Source of the DNA: Kineococcus siccus
GTDB lineage: Bacteria > Actinomycetota > Actinomycetes > Actinomycetales > Kineococcaceae
Direction: 5' to 3'
NCBI RefSeq assembly: GCF_009906795.1
Contig: NZ_JAAALN010000020.1
Location: forward strand, 1-32,355
Length of the DNA stretch: 32,355 nucleotides
The notes under the pieces were generated by a model. It saw only the letters and a list, made by a program, of their open reading frames with translations, made no database searches and was not told the DNA's origin. Shown piece after piece: positions 1 to 8,265 of the stretch (positions are counted from its first letter, which is position 1; each line of letters begins with the position of its first letter). The position numbers were made by a program, and so were the translations under genes.

Positions 1-1088
1 CACCCGGCCCGCCCTTCGACGTGCACGTTCGCGGCACCGTCTTCCTGGACATCGTCCTGACGGGGCTGGAGTCGGAGCCGCGCCTGGGCACCGAGGTCTG
101 GACGTCGGGCATGGGCTCCTGCCCCGGCGGCATCGCCAACATGGCCACGGCGGCCGCGCGCCTGGGCCTGCGCACGTCCCTGGCCGCCGCGTTCAGCACC
201 GACGCCTACGGCGAGTTCTGCTGGCAGACGCTGGGCGAGGGCGAGGGGGTCGACCTGTCGTCGTCGCGGCGCGTGGCGGACTGGCACTCCCCGGTCACGG
301 TGTCGCTGGCCTACGGCGGGGACCGCGCGATGGTCACCCACGAGCACCCCGCCCCCGGGCCCGACCCCGCGGACGTGCCGCCGTCGCGGGCCGCGCTCGT
401 GCACCTCGCCGCCGAGCCCCAGCCCTGGGTCGTCCAGGCCCGCGAGGCGGGCTCGATGGTGTTCGCCGACGTCGGCTGGGACGCCTCGACGCAGTGGTCG
501 GCCGACGTCCTGACGGGGCTGGAGCACTGCCACGCGTTCCTGCCCAACCACGTCGAGGCGATGCAGTACACCCGCACGGACGACCCGCGGCGGGCGCTCG
601 CGGCCCTCGCCGAGCGCGTCGCGGTGGTCGTCGTGACCCGCGGCCCGGGTGGGGCGCTCGCGGTCGACGCCTCCACGGGGGAGACCGCCGACGTCCCCGG
701 CCTGGCCCTCGAGGCGCTCGACGCGACCGGGGCCGGCGACGTGTTCGGCGCCGCCTTCCTCACCGCGACGCTCGGCGGGTGGCCGCTCGCGGACCGGCTG
801 GCCTTCGCGAACCTGTGCGCCGGGCTGTCGGTGCAGCAGTTCGGCGGGTCCCTCTCGGCGCCGGGGTGGGGGGACATCGCCGACTGGTGGGAGCACCTGC
901 GCCAGGGCCCGCGCGGCGTCGCGACGGGAGAGCTGGTGCGCCGCTACGGCTTCCTCGACGACGTCGTGCCCGCGACGCACGCGCGCGCCGTGCGGCGCGC
1001 GAGCGCGACCCTCGCGGTGCAGAACGACCTGCCGCAGGGGCCCAGCGCACCGACGGGCGGGGCCGGGGGCCAGGGACCATCATCCTGA
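1..1088 (+). CDS. PfkB-family carbohydrate kinase, 5' end truncated by the window
   Basis: The frame is open to the first base, and the first visible residues (a VRGTVFLDIVL strand) match the early beta-strand of ribokinase-type kinases, so the true start lies upstream. A GTG at 21 is in frame but would cut into this strand. The family phosphorylates a sugar or nucleoside hydroxyl with ATP in the cytoplasm. Visible signatures are the N-terminal GGIANMATAAARLG segment and the C-terminal DATGAGDVFGAAF motif. The Asp of GAGD (about residue 240 counted from base 21) is the expected catalytic base. About 70 extra residues follow the core, ending in a low-complexity Gly/Pro tail. The substrate cannot be read from the sequence. 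The gene ends 2 bp before udgX, so the two probably share a transcript. Confidence 0.88.
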   Translation, partial: PGPPFDVHVRGTVFLDIVLTGLESEPRLGTEVWTSGMGSCPGGIANMATAAARLGLRTSLAAAFSTDAYGEFCWQTLGEGEGVDLSSSRRVADWHSPVTVSLAYGGDRAMVTHEHPAPGPDPADVPPSRAALVHLAAEPQPWVVQAREAGSMVFADVGWDASTQWSADVLTGLEHCHAFLPNHVEAMQYTRTDDPRRALAALAERVAVVVVTRGPGGALAVDASTGETADVPGLALEALDATGAGDVFGAAFLTATLGGWPLADRLAFANLCAGLSVQQFGGSLSAPGWGDIADWWEHLRQGPRGVATGELVRRYGFLDDVVPATHARAVRRASATLAVQNDLPQGPSAPTGGAGGQGPSS

Positions 1089-1090
1089 GC

Positions 1091-1747
1091 ATGCCCGCGA
1101 GCACGACCAGGCCCGACCGTCCCGGCGCCCAGCAGTGGGTGCCCGCCGACGCCGACGTGGCGGCGCTGCGCACCGCGGCGGCGCAGTGCCGCGGCTGCGA
1201 GCTGTGGGAACCGGCCACGCAGGTCGTGTTCTCGGCCGGTGCCGAGCACGGGCGGCTGGCCCTGGTCGGGGAGCAGCCCGGCGACCAGGAGGACCGGCGC
1301 GGCGTGCCCTTCGTCGGGCCCGCGGGCCGGCTGCTGCAGCAGGCCGTCGAGGAGGCGGGCATCGACCGGTCCGCGACCTACGTGACCAACGCGGTCAAGC
1401 ACTTCCGCTTCACGCAGACCGCGCCGGGCAACCGGCGCATCCACGCCAGCCCGGAGGCGGGCCACGTCACGGCCTGCCGGCCGTGGCTCGCCGCGGAGCT
1501 CGCGCAGGTCGACCCCGAGGTCGTCGTGTGTCTGGGCGCGACGGCCGCGAAGGCGCTGCTGCCGAAGGACTTCCGCGTCACCAAGCACCGCGGTCAGCTC
1601 TTCCGGCTGCCCACCTCGAGGGGCGAGAAGACGTTCATGGGCACGATCCACCCCTCCGCCGTGCTGCGGGTCCCCGAGGCCGAGCGGCAGGCGGCGTACG
1701 ACGCGCTGGTCGCCGACCTCCGCACGGCCGGGGGCGCCCTGGCGTGA
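1091..1747 (+). CDS. udgX: UdgX-type uracil-DNA glycosylase
   Basis: A 218-residue member of the iron-sulphur uracil-DNA glycosylase superfamily, which recognises uracil in DNA. The ATG at 1091 is 2 bp after the kinase stop. Cys33, Cys36, Cys129 and Cys147 are the expected 4Fe-4S ligands. Motif A is GEQPGDQED (60-68) followed by PFVGPAG, and motif B is HPSAVLR (187-193). The diagnostic feature is the loop NRRIH at 114-118. In Mycobacterium smegmatis UdgX the equivalent KRRIH loop carries the histidine that becomes covalently bonded to the abasic sugar after uracil excision. His118 is retained here, while the first Lys of the loop is Asn. I infer the same suicide-type covalent chemistry. Assignment to UdgX rather than ordinary family 4 UDG rests on this loop. 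Confidence 0.9.
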   Translation: MPASTTRPDRPGAQQWVPADADVAALRTAAAQCRGCELWEPATQVVFSAGAEHGRLALVGEQPGDQEDRRGVPFVGPAGRLLQQAVEEAGIDRSATYVTNAVKHFRFTQTAPGNRRIHASPEAGHVTACRPWLAAELAQVDPEVVVCLGATAAKALLPKDFRVTKHRGQLFRLPTSRGEKTFMGTIHPSAVLRVPEAERQAAYDALVADLRTAGGALA

Positions 1748-1786
1748 CCCGGGGGACCCGCCGGGGTGTGTGAGCATGGAGGGGAC

Positions 1787-1873
1787 ATGCGCACCAGGGA
1801 CACCAGCCGGGGGGCGCCGCCGTGCGCGAGCGCCGCGGGCCCCGTCGGCGACCGGCCGCGGAGCGTGCGGTGA
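1787..1873 (+). other. Possible 28-residue leader ORF coupled to the transporter gene
   Basis: An ATG at 1787 follows GGAGG at 1778-1782 (4-nt spacing) and opens a 28-codon frame rich in Arg, Ser and Pro. Its TGA (1871-1873) overlaps the preferred GTG start of the MFS gene (1870-1872) as GTGA. This is the arrangement expected of a translationally coupled leader peptide. The peptide resembles nothing I recognise, and the ORF could be chance in GC-rich DNA. Confidence 0.3.
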
Positions 1874-3195
1874 CCGCCGCCCGCCCGGTGCGCGGCGCGT
1901 GGCTCGTCTTCGGCGTCGGCGCGATCGCCTACGTCGTCACGGTGCTGAACCGGACGTCGCTGTCGGCCGCGGGGATCGACGCCTCGACGCGCTACGGCAT
2001 CGGCGCGGGGACGCTGTCGAGCTTCGCCGTCCTGCAGCTGCTGGTCTACGCCCTGCTCCAGGTCCCGGTCGGCGTGCTCATCGACCGGTGGGGGCCGCGG
2101 CGCCTCGTCGTCATCGGCGCCGTGACCATGGCGCTGGGCCAGTTCCTGCTCTCCGTCAGCACCGGCGTCGCCGCGGCCGTGCTGGCCCGCGTCCTCGTCG
2201 GAGCGGGGGACGCGCTGACCTTCGTCAGCGTCCTGCGCCTGTGCACCAACTGGTTCCCGCCGCAGCGGGTGCCCGTCGTGACCCAGCTCATCGGCCTGTG
2301 CGGGCAGCTCGGGCAGGTCCTCAGCCTGGTGCCGCTCGTCGCGCTGCTGCACGGCGCCGGCTGGACCACGGCCTACGCGAGCGCCGCGTCCCTCAGCGTC
2401 CTCGCGGCGGTGCTCGCCGTCCTCGTGCTGCGCGACGTCCCGCCCGGGGCGGACGACCCCCGCACGGTCAAGGCGCTCGCCTCGGTGGCGAGCGACCTCG
2501 GGGCGTCGCTGCGCCACCCCGGGACGCGGCTGGGGCTGTGGGCGCACTTCACGACGCCCTTCTCGGGCACGGCCTTCGCCCTGCTGTGGGGCTACCCGTT
2601 CCTCGTCGCGGGCCAGGAGCTCCCGCCCCGCACCGCGAGCTCCCTGCTGACGGCCTACCTCGTGGCCGCGGCCGTGACGGGGCCCGTGCTGGGCCGCCTC
2701 GTGGCCCGGCACCCGCTGCGCCGGTCGTGGCTGGTGCTCACCATCGTCGCGGCGCAGGCGCTGGTGTGGAGCGCCGTCCTGGTGCTGCCGGGCCCCGCCC
2801 CGCTGCCGCTGCTCGTGCTGCTCGTCGTCGTCATGGGCACCGGGGTCCCGGGGTCGCTCATCGGCTTCGACTACGCGCGGACGTTCAACCCGGCCGACCG
2901 CCTCGGCGGGGCCACGGGGATGACGAACGTCATGGGGTTCACGTCCTCCCTCGTCGTGCTGCTCGGCATCGGCCTGCTGCTCGACGCCCAGGGCGCCGGC
3001 ACCCCGGACACCTACTCCCTGGACGCCTTCCGGCTCGCCTTCGCGGTCCAGCTCCCGCTGTGGCTCGCGGGGACCGTCGGCATCCTCGTCAGCCGGCGCC
3101 AGACGCGGGCCCTGCTCGCGCGCGAGGGCGTCGTGGTGCCCCGGATGCGCGAGGCCGTCCGGCGCGACCTCGCCGTCCGGCGCGGCCGCCGCTGA
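1870..3195 (+). CDS. MFS transporter
   Basis: A polytopic membrane protein of about 441 residues with roughly twelve hydrophobic segments in two halves, as expected of the major facilitator superfamily. The family moves small solutes across the cytoplasmic membrane using an ion gradient or facilitated exchange. The loop between the second and third membrane segments carries the conserved motif A, here LIDRWGPRRL. An N-terminal NRTSLS stretch after the first helix is also typical. I prefer the GTG at 1870 because GGAG lies 6 nt upstream and the first helix begins soon after. An in-frame GTG at 1822 would add 16 Arg-rich residues. The substrate is unknown. gnd follows after 65 bp, so co-transcription is plausible. 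Confidence 0.87.
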   Translation: MTAARPVRGAWLVFGVGAIAYVVTVLNRTSLSAAGIDASTRYGIGAGTLSSFAVLQLLVYALLQVPVGVLIDRWGPRRLVVIGAVTMALGQFLLSVSTGVAAAVLARVLVGAGDALTFVSVLRLCTNWFPPQRVPVVTQLIGLCGQLGQVLSLVPLVALLHGAGWTTAYASAASLSVLAAVLAVLVLRDVPPGADDPRTVKALASVASDLGASLRHPGTRLGLWAHFTTPFSGTAFALLWGYPFLVAGQELPPRTASSLLTAYLVAAAVTGPVLGRLVARHPLRRSWLVLTIVAAQALVWSAVLVLPGPAPLPLLVLLVVVMGTGVPGSLIGFDYARTFNPADRLGGATGMTNVMGFTSSLVVLLGIGLLLDAQGAGTPDTYSLDAFRLAFAVQLPLWLAGTVGILVSRRQTRALLAREGVVVPRMREAVRRDLAVRRGRR

Positions 3196-3260
3196 CCCCG
3201 CGCGACGGGGGCGACGGGGCGGGCGTTCCCGCGCGGGCACCCGCGTGGAAGGCTGCGCCC

Positions 3261-4754
3261 GTGACTGAGACGACGCAGAAGGCGCAGATCGGCGTGACCG
3301 GCCTGGCCGTCATGGGGCGCAACCTCGCCCGCAACATCGCCCGCCACGGCTACGTGACCGCCGTGCACAACCGGACCGACGCGAAGACGAAGGCCCTCAT
3401 CGCCGAGTTCGGCCACGAGGGCACGTTCGTGCCGGCCACGACCGCGCAGGAGTTCGTGGACTCCCTCGCCTCGCCGCGCACCGTCATCATCATGGTCAAG
3501 GCCGGCGGTCCGACCGACGCCGTCATCGACGAGCTCGCGCCCCTGCTGAGCGAGGGCGACATCCTCGTCGACGGGGGCAACGCGCACTTCGCGGACACCC
3601 GCCGCCGCGAGGCCGCGCTGCGGGAGAAGGGCATCCACTTCGCGGGGGTCGGCGTCTCCGGCGGCGAGGAGGGCGCGCTGCTCGGCCCGAGCATCATGCC
3701 CGGCGGCAGCGAGCACGCCTACGCCACGATCGGGCCGGTCCTCGAGGACATCGCCGTCAGCGTCGACGGCACGCCGTGCGCCGTGCACGTCGGCCCCGAC
3801 GGCGCCGGGCACTTCGTCAAGATGGTCCACAACGGCATCGAGTACGCCGACATGCAGCTCATCGCCGAGGCCTACGACCTCCTGCGCCACGGCCTGGGCC
3901 GCACGCCGAAGCAGCTCGCCGAGGTGTTCACGACGTGGAACTCCGGCGACCTGGAGTCCTTCCTCATCGAGATCACCGCCCGCGTGCTCGCGACCGACGA
4001 CCCCACGCAGGACGGTGTCGCGCTCGTCGACGTCATCCTCGACGAGGCCGAGCAGAAGGGCACCGGGCGCTGGACCGTGCAGACGGCCCTCGACCTCGGC
4101 ACGCCCGTCTCCGGCATCGCCGAGGCCGTGTTCGCGCGCGCCCTGTCCGGGCACGGGGCGCAGCGCCGCGCCGCCCAGGGCGTGCTGCCCGGCCCGGCGG
4201 ACATCGCCGGGGAGGGCGAGCCCGGCGGTGAGGAGGGTGCGGGCGGCTTCGTCGCCGCGGCGGACGCGGACGCGTTCGCGGACGACGTGCGCGCCGCGCT
4301 GTACGCCTCCAAGGTCGTCGCGTACGCGCAGGGCTTCGACATGATCCGCGCGGGCAGCGAGGAGTACGGCTGGGGCATCGACCCGGGGGCGATGGCCACG
4401 ATCTGGCGCGGCGGCTGCATCATCCGCGCCCGGTTCCTGGACCGCATCCGCGAGGCCTACGAGCAGCAGCCCGACCTGCCGTCGCTGCTGCTCGACCCCT
4501 ACTTCGCGCAGGCCGTCAGCGACGGTCAGGAGGCCTGGCGCCGCGTCGTCACGCAGTCGGTGCAGGCGGGCATCCCCGCCCCGGGCTTCGCCTCGGCGCT
4601 CGCCTACTACGACGGTCTGCGCCGCGAGCGGTCCTCGGCCGCGCTGGTCCAGGGCCTGCGGGACCTGTTCGGCGCGCACACCTACAAGCGCGTCGACCGC
4701 GAGGGCTCCTTCCACGTCGAGTGGTCCGGCGACGGGTCCGAGTCGCGCGCCTGA
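3261..4754 (+). CDS. gnd: 6-phosphogluconate dehydrogenase, decarboxylating
   Basis: A cytosolic pentose-phosphate-pathway enzyme that oxidises and decarboxylates 6-phosphogluconate to ribulose 5-phosphate with NADP. The N-terminal Rossmann motif reads GLAVMGRNLARN, the substrate region contains GVSGGEEGA, and the catalytic helix contains KMVHNGIEYADMQL with the Lys and His-Asn-Gly block. Downstream KGTGRWT and YGWGIDPGAMATIWRGGCIIRA are also classic. At 497 residues it fits the long form. An acidic, glycine-rich stretch (about residues 311-330) interrupts the usual alignment just before the ALYASKVVAYAQGF helix and is probably a surface loop. The GTG start at 3261 has GGAAGG 8 nt upstream. 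The gene is followed by a strong hairpin. Confidence 0.97.
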   Translation: MTETTQKAQIGVTGLAVMGRNLARNIARHGYVTAVHNRTDAKTKALIAEFGHEGTFVPATTAQEFVDSLASPRTVIIMVKAGGPTDAVIDELAPLLSEGDILVDGGNAHFADTRRREAALREKGIHFAGVGVSGGEEGALLGPSIMPGGSEHAYATIGPVLEDIAVSVDGTPCAVHVGPDGAGHFVKMVHNGIEYADMQLIAEAYDLLRHGLGRTPKQLAEVFTTWNSGDLESFLIEITARVLATDDPTQDGVALVDVILDEAEQKGTGRWTVQTALDLGTPVSGIAEAVFARALSGHGAQRRAAQGVLPGPADIAGEGEPGGEEGAGGFVAAADADAFADDVRAALYASKVVAYAQGFDMIRAGSEEYGWGIDPGAMATIWRGGCIIRARFLDRIREAYEQQPDLPSLLLDPYFAQAVSDGQEAWRRVVTQSVQAGIPAPGFASALAYYDGLRRERSSAALVQGLRDLFGAHTYKRVDREGSFHVEWSGDGSESRA

Positions 4755-4766
4755 CCCGCGGCCGCG

Positions 4767-4800
4767 CCGCGGTCGTGCGGAGCCCTCCGCACGACCGCGG
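4767..4800. terminator. Bidirectional hairpin between gnd and the GH63 gene
   Basis: A perfect inverted repeat of two 16-bp arms (4767-4782 and 4785-4800) around a 2-nt centre, lying between the convergent stops at 4754 and 4812. It lacks a clear U-tract, as is common in high-GC actinomycetes. Its position and symmetry fit termination from both sides. Confidence 0.8.
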
Positions 4801-4811
4801 TGGGGACGGCG

Positions 4812-6194
4812 TCAGCAGAGCCAGTCGAGCACGGCCGCGGCCGTCCAGGACTGCTGCATGCTGCCCAGCGGCTCGCCCGTGAAGGGCTCGTAGTACTCGG
4901 CGAAGTCGCCCGCGCCCACCAGGCGCAGCCCCTCCTCGCGCAGCACGGCCGCGCGCTCGGCCCAGCCGCGGCGCGCGAAGGACCAGTGGAACAGCCACGC
5001 GACGACGGGCCACTGCGGTCCCCGCCAGTACTCGCGGGCCCGGAAGCCGTCGACCGCCGGGGACGTCGAGGGCGGCACCGCCGCCACGAGCCCGGGGTGC
5101 CCGCACCAGGCGTCGGACTCGAACAGCGCCAGCAGGCGCGCCTCCTCGGCGCGGCCCAGCCCGCCGCACAGCAGCGGCGCGAAGCCCGCCACGGTCGCCG
5201 TGGCGAGCCACTCCCCGGTGCGCACGTCGCGGTCGCGCGCCAGGCCCGTGCCCGGGTCGACGGACTCCGCGACGCCGCGGCGGAACCGCGCCGACCAGCC
5301 GCGCAGGTCGGTGACGTCGGCCGCGGGCTGACCGCGCTCCTCGCCGAGGTCCGCGAGCACGTCGCAGGACACGGCGAGCAGCGCGGAGACCAGCACGTCC
5401 TCGACCGCGAAGCTCATCGCGGCGTGCATGGCCGCGTCGTCGTAGCCGACGCGGCGCATCTCCTCGATGAGCCACAGGTAGCGGTCGTACTCGCGGTCGC
5501 TGGGCCGCACGGACGGGTCGCCCACGGCGTCGGTGTCGCGGCGCCGGTAGGGCGGCAGGTCGGGCCCGACCACGACGCGGGAGTAGGGGCCGTCCCAGCG
5601 CGGGGAGTTGTCCATCCCCGACTCCCACCCGTGGTGCAGGACGACGCGCCCCGTGCCGTCGGGGTCGCGGCGCTCGGCCAGCCAGCGGTGCCACGCGACG
5701 AGGGGGCGCCAGGCGCGGTCGAGGAACTCCCCGGCGGCGTGCCGGTCGGTGCGTCCCTGCCGGCGGGCGGCCTCGACGATGCGCTGGGCGGCGACGGCGT
5801 GCACGGGCGGCTGGCAGATCCCCGACGTCGCCGGGAAGGGCGGTGCCCCCGCGACGCCGAGGTGGCAGCCCCAGCGCTCCGGCCCGGGGAAGTAGCCCGT
5901 GGCCTCGGGCGAGAACACGATGTGGGGGATCATCCCGTTGCCCCACTGGGCGCCCAGCAGGGTGTCCAGCTCGGTGATGGCGCGGGGGACCGACAGCCGG
6001 GCCAGCCCGACCGCCACGAAGGCCGCGTCCCAGCTCCACATGTGCGGGTACAGCCGGGGCGCCGCCGAGGTCATCACGCCGAGGTCGTTGCCCCGCAGGA
6101 CGTAGGCCGCGCGGGCCGCCAGCAGCTGCGACGTGAGCCGCGCGGGCCGGCGGGGGACCGGGGCCCGCCCGCGCGGCGGGACCTCGGTGGACAT
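4812..6194 (-). CDS. Glucosylglycerate hydrolase-like glycoside hydrolase (GH63)
   Basis: A 460-residue (alpha/alpha)6-barrel hydrolase without a signal peptide, so it probably acts in the cytoplasm. The YPHMWSWDAAFVAVG block (49-63), GNGMIPHIVF (85-94), GWESGMDNSPRWD (189-201) and the C-terminal YYEPFTGEPLGS...QQSW segment match the actinobacterial enzymes that cleave glucosylglycerate (and mannosylglycerate) to the hexose and glycerate. Asp195 is the likely general acid, and an acidic residue in the 433-441 stretch the likely base, by analogy with the Mycolicibacterium hassiacum enzyme. The substrate is inferred from family resemblance; a related trehalase- or GH15-like role is possible. 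The ATG at 6194 has AGGAGG about 6 nt upstream. The gene stands alone, convergent with gnd. Confidence 0.8.
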   Translation of the reverse strand: MSTEVPPRGRAPVPRRPARLTSQLLAARAAYVLRGNDLGVMTSAAPRLYPHMWSWDAAFVAVGLARLSVPRAITELDTLLGAQWGNGMIPHIVFSPEATGYFPGPERWGCHLGVAGAPPFPATSGICQPPVHAVAAQRIVEAARRQGRTDRHAAGEFLDRAWRPLVAWHRWLAERRDPDGTGRVVLHHGWESGMDNSPRWDGPYSRVVVGPDLPPYRRRDTDAVGDPSVRPSDREYDRYLWLIEEMRRVGYDDAAMHAAMSFAVEDVLVSALLAVSCDVLADLGEERGQPAADVTDLRGWSARFRRGVAESVDPGTGLARDRDVRTGEWLATATVAGFAPLLCGGLGRAEEARLLALFESDAWCGHPGLVAAVPPSTSPAVDGFRAREYWRGPQWPVVAWLFHWSFARRGWAERAAVLREEGLRLVGAGDFAEYYEPFTGEPLGSMQQSWTAAAVLDWLC

Positions 6195-6272
6195 GCGGGG
6201 CCTCCTGATCGGGGGCGGGGCCGCCCCGCGACGATCACAGCGGACGGCCCGGCGCAGCGCAAGGGGCCGGGC

Positions 6273-6944
6273 TCAGTCCGCCCGGCCGGCGGCGTGCTCG
6301 GCCCGCACGCGTCGCACGCGGCGCAGCACCGCCCAGGCGAGGACCGCCGCGATCACCGCGTAGACGACGTAGTCGATGTAGTGCCCGTAGCGCTCGACGG
6401 CGGCGTACTGGGTCCCGAGGGCGACCCCCAGGCCGACGAGGAGCCCGTTCCAGAGGCCCGAGCCCAGCACGGTCAGCACCGAGAACTTCACGAGCGGCAT
6501 GCGCGCGGCCCCGGCCGGCAGCGAGATCAGGCTGCGCACCCCCGGGATGAAGCGGCCCGTGAACACCGCGGCCGTGTCGTGGCGCGTGAACCAGTCGCCC
6601 GCCTTGTGCACGTCGGCCGCCTCCATGAGCGGGACGCGGTCGGCGATGCGGGCCGCGCGGTCGAGCCCCAGGAAGCGGCCCACCCAGTACAGGACCAGGG
6701 ACCCCAGGTAGGACCCCAGGGTCGACAGCACGATGACCGCGACGAGCCCGATCCGCCCCTGCTGGACCTGGTAGCCCGCCAGCGGCAGGACGACCTCGCT
6801 CGGGATGGGCGGGAACACCACCTCGAGGAAGCTCAGGACCCCGACGCCGGGGGCCCCGAGGGCCGCGACGGTGTCCAGGACGAAGCCGGTGATGCCGCCG
6901 GCTCCGTCGCTCGTGGTGGCGGCCTGGAGCGCGAGCGGGCTCAT
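6273..6944 (-). CDS. DedA/SNARE-associated family membrane protein
   Basis: A 223-residue integral membrane protein. The N-terminal half has the hairpin FLEVVFPPIPSEVVLPLAGY, and the centre carries the family motif FTGRFIPGVRS with its conserved Arg and Gly. Several hydrophobic helices end in an Arg-rich cytoplasmic tail. Some DedA proteins flip undecaprenyl phosphate or phospholipids and support membrane-potential homeostasis; the specific role here is unknown. The ATG at 6944 overlaps the stop of the preceding gene as ATGA, so it should be translationally coupled to the spermidine-synthase-like gene. GGAGG also lies about 10 nt upstream. Confidence 0.9.
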   Translation of the reverse strand: MSPLALQAATTSDGAGGITGFVLDTVAALGAPGVGVLSFLEVVFPPIPSEVVLPLAGYQVQQGRIGLVAVIVLSTLGSYLGSLVLYWVGRFLGLDRAARIADRVPLMEAADVHKAGDWFTRHDTAAVFTGRFIPGVRSLISLPAGAARMPLVKFSVLTVLGSGLWNGLLVGLGVALGTQYAAVERYGHYIDYVVYAVIAAVLAWAVLRRVRRVRAEHAAGRAD

Positions 6945-7855
6945 CCGTGGGGGTCCTCCGGAGTCGTGGTCGTGGGTGGGGGGCCGGTCCCGGGCGCGCG
7001 GGAGCGCGGCGGGGCCGTCGGGCCCGCGTCGGTGACAACGGTGGCCCCCGCCGAGAAGTGCCGCGCGTCGGCGCCGACCACGACGCGGGCCGGGGCCGCA
7101 CCGCCCGAGACCGCCCGCACGAGCGCCGCCTCGGGCAGCGGTTCCTGGGACGCCACCAGCAGCGCGTTGCCGTAGCGGCGGCCCCGGAAGACCGACGGCT
7201 CGGCCAGCAGGGCGACGGAGGCGAAGACCGACGCGGCGGTCGCGAGCTCGGCGCGCGAGTGCGGCATGGGCGGGCGGTCGGCCAGGTTGGCGATCCACAG
7301 CCCGCCGGGGGCCAGGACGCGGTCGACGTCGACGAGGAACTCGCGCGTCAGGAGGTGCGCCGGGACGGTGTCGGCGCTGAACGCGTCGCGCACGACGACG
7401 TCCTGGGTGGCGTCGGCGACCTTGGCGAGGCCCTCCCGGGCGTCGGCCACCTTCAGCTTGAAGCCCGCGGCGTTGCGGACGCCGAAGCTGCGGCGCACCA
7501 GGTCCACGAGCTGCGCGTCGACCTCCAGCACGAGCTGGCGCGACCCCGGACGCGTCGCCGCGAGGTAGCGCGGGAAGGCGCAGCCCGCCCCGCCCAGGTG
7601 CACGGCCGACACCGTCCGCGGCGGCGGGAGCACGGCGTCCAGCACGGCCGCGGTCCACTGCTGGTACTCGAACGCCAGGTGCGTGGGGTCGGCCAGGTCG
7701 ACGTAGGAGCTGGGGACGCCGTTGACGTGGACCAGCCAGCCGTCGGGGTCGTCGCGGTCGCGCTCGAGGCGCGCGGTGCCGGTGCTGATGGCCGCCTCGC
7801 CCTCCGCGAGCCCGGCGGGCACGGGGGTGCGCGCGGTGCGGCGGGGGCGGGACAC
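6941..7855 (-). CDS. Spermidine-synthase-like SAM-fold protein
   Basis: A protein of about 304 residues with the Rossmann-like fold of spermidine synthases and methyltransferases. AVHLGGAGCAFPRYL is a modified glycine-rich cofactor loop, followed by an acidic residue in LEVDAQLVDLVRRSF. The segment VVVRDAFSADTVPAHLLT replaces the canonical catalytic DxxDP region, so true aminopropyltransferase activity is doubtful. I prefer the GTG at 7855 because GGA lies 7 nt upstream; a TTG at 7867 would add four residues but has no ribosome binding site. The C-terminus is a disordered Pro/Thr/Gly tail. Its stop overlaps the DedA start (ATGA). Such proteins are often annotated as spermidine synthase in actinobacteria without proof of function. 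Confidence 0.75.
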   Translation of the reverse strand: MSRPRRTARTPVPAGLAEGEAAISTGTARLERDRDDPDGWLVHVNGVPSSYVDLADPTHLAFEYQQWTAAVLDAVLPPPRTVSAVHLGGAGCAFPRYLAATRPGSRQLVLEVDAQLVDLVRRSFGVRNAAGFKLKVADAREGLAKVADATQDVVVRDAFSADTVPAHLLTREFLVDVDRVLAPGGLWIANLADRPPMPHSRAELATAASVFASVALLAEPSVFRGRRYGNALLVASQEPLPEAALVRAVSGGAAPARVVVGADARHFSAGATVVTDAGPTAPPRSRAPGTGPPPTTTTPEDPHG

Positions 7856-7969
7856 CGGACGATCCAAGCAGGTGACGCCGCGGGCCGCCCCCCACCCTCC
7901 GGCCGGGCGGGGAGGCCGGGGTCGGTCCCCGGGCGTTCAGTCCGGGGCCCGATCGGCCGAAGAGGTGAC

Positions 7970-8197
7970 ATGCCGACGTTGCTGCTCGTGGGGCTGCTGG
8001 CCCTCTTCGCCGTTCCGTACCTGCGCGACCGCCGCGCCCTGCGCCGCACCGCCCGCGTGGCGGGCCTGCCGACCGCCGACCTGCCCCCCGTCGCGTCCCA
8101 GTCCCGCGTGCCGCGCGCCTGGGCGCGCCGCCGCTACGTCGAGACGGGCGTCGAGGACGTGGCCGCCTTCCTGCGCGAGCAGGACCCCGCGCGCTGA
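7970..8197 (+). CDS. Small membrane-anchored protein of unknown function
   Basis: A 75-residue protein with one N-terminal hydrophobic segment (about residues 3-17) followed by an Arg-rich region and a soluble C-terminus ending VEDVAAFLREQ. It looks like a single-pass protein with the bulk in the cytoplasm. The ATG at 7970 is preceded by AGAGGTG at close spacing. I do not recognise the family. It is divergent from the spermidine-synthase-like gene. Confidence 0.6.
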   Translation: MPTLLLVGLLALFAVPYLRDRRALRRTARVAGLPTADLPPVASQSRVPRAWARRRYVETGVEDVAAFLREQDPAR

Positions 8198-8211
8198 TCG
8201 CCGAGTGCCGT

Positions 8212-8217
8212 TAGCGT
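8212..8217 (+). promoter_or_regulatory. Possible -10 element upstream of the EcsC-family gene
   Basis: TAGCGT resembles the actinobacterial -10 consensus TAnnnT and lies about 50 bp before the GTG at 8266. No convincing -35 is visible. Confidence 0.25.
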
Positions 8218-8265
8218 CGTCCTCCGGCCGCCCAGCCCGGGCCGCCAGGAGGAGGAACGATCGAC

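Noticed and set aside
1594-3240. A 548-codon minus-strand frame opposite the MFS gene
   Set aside because: Charged low-complexity shadow; the plus strand encodes a clear twelve-helix transporter.
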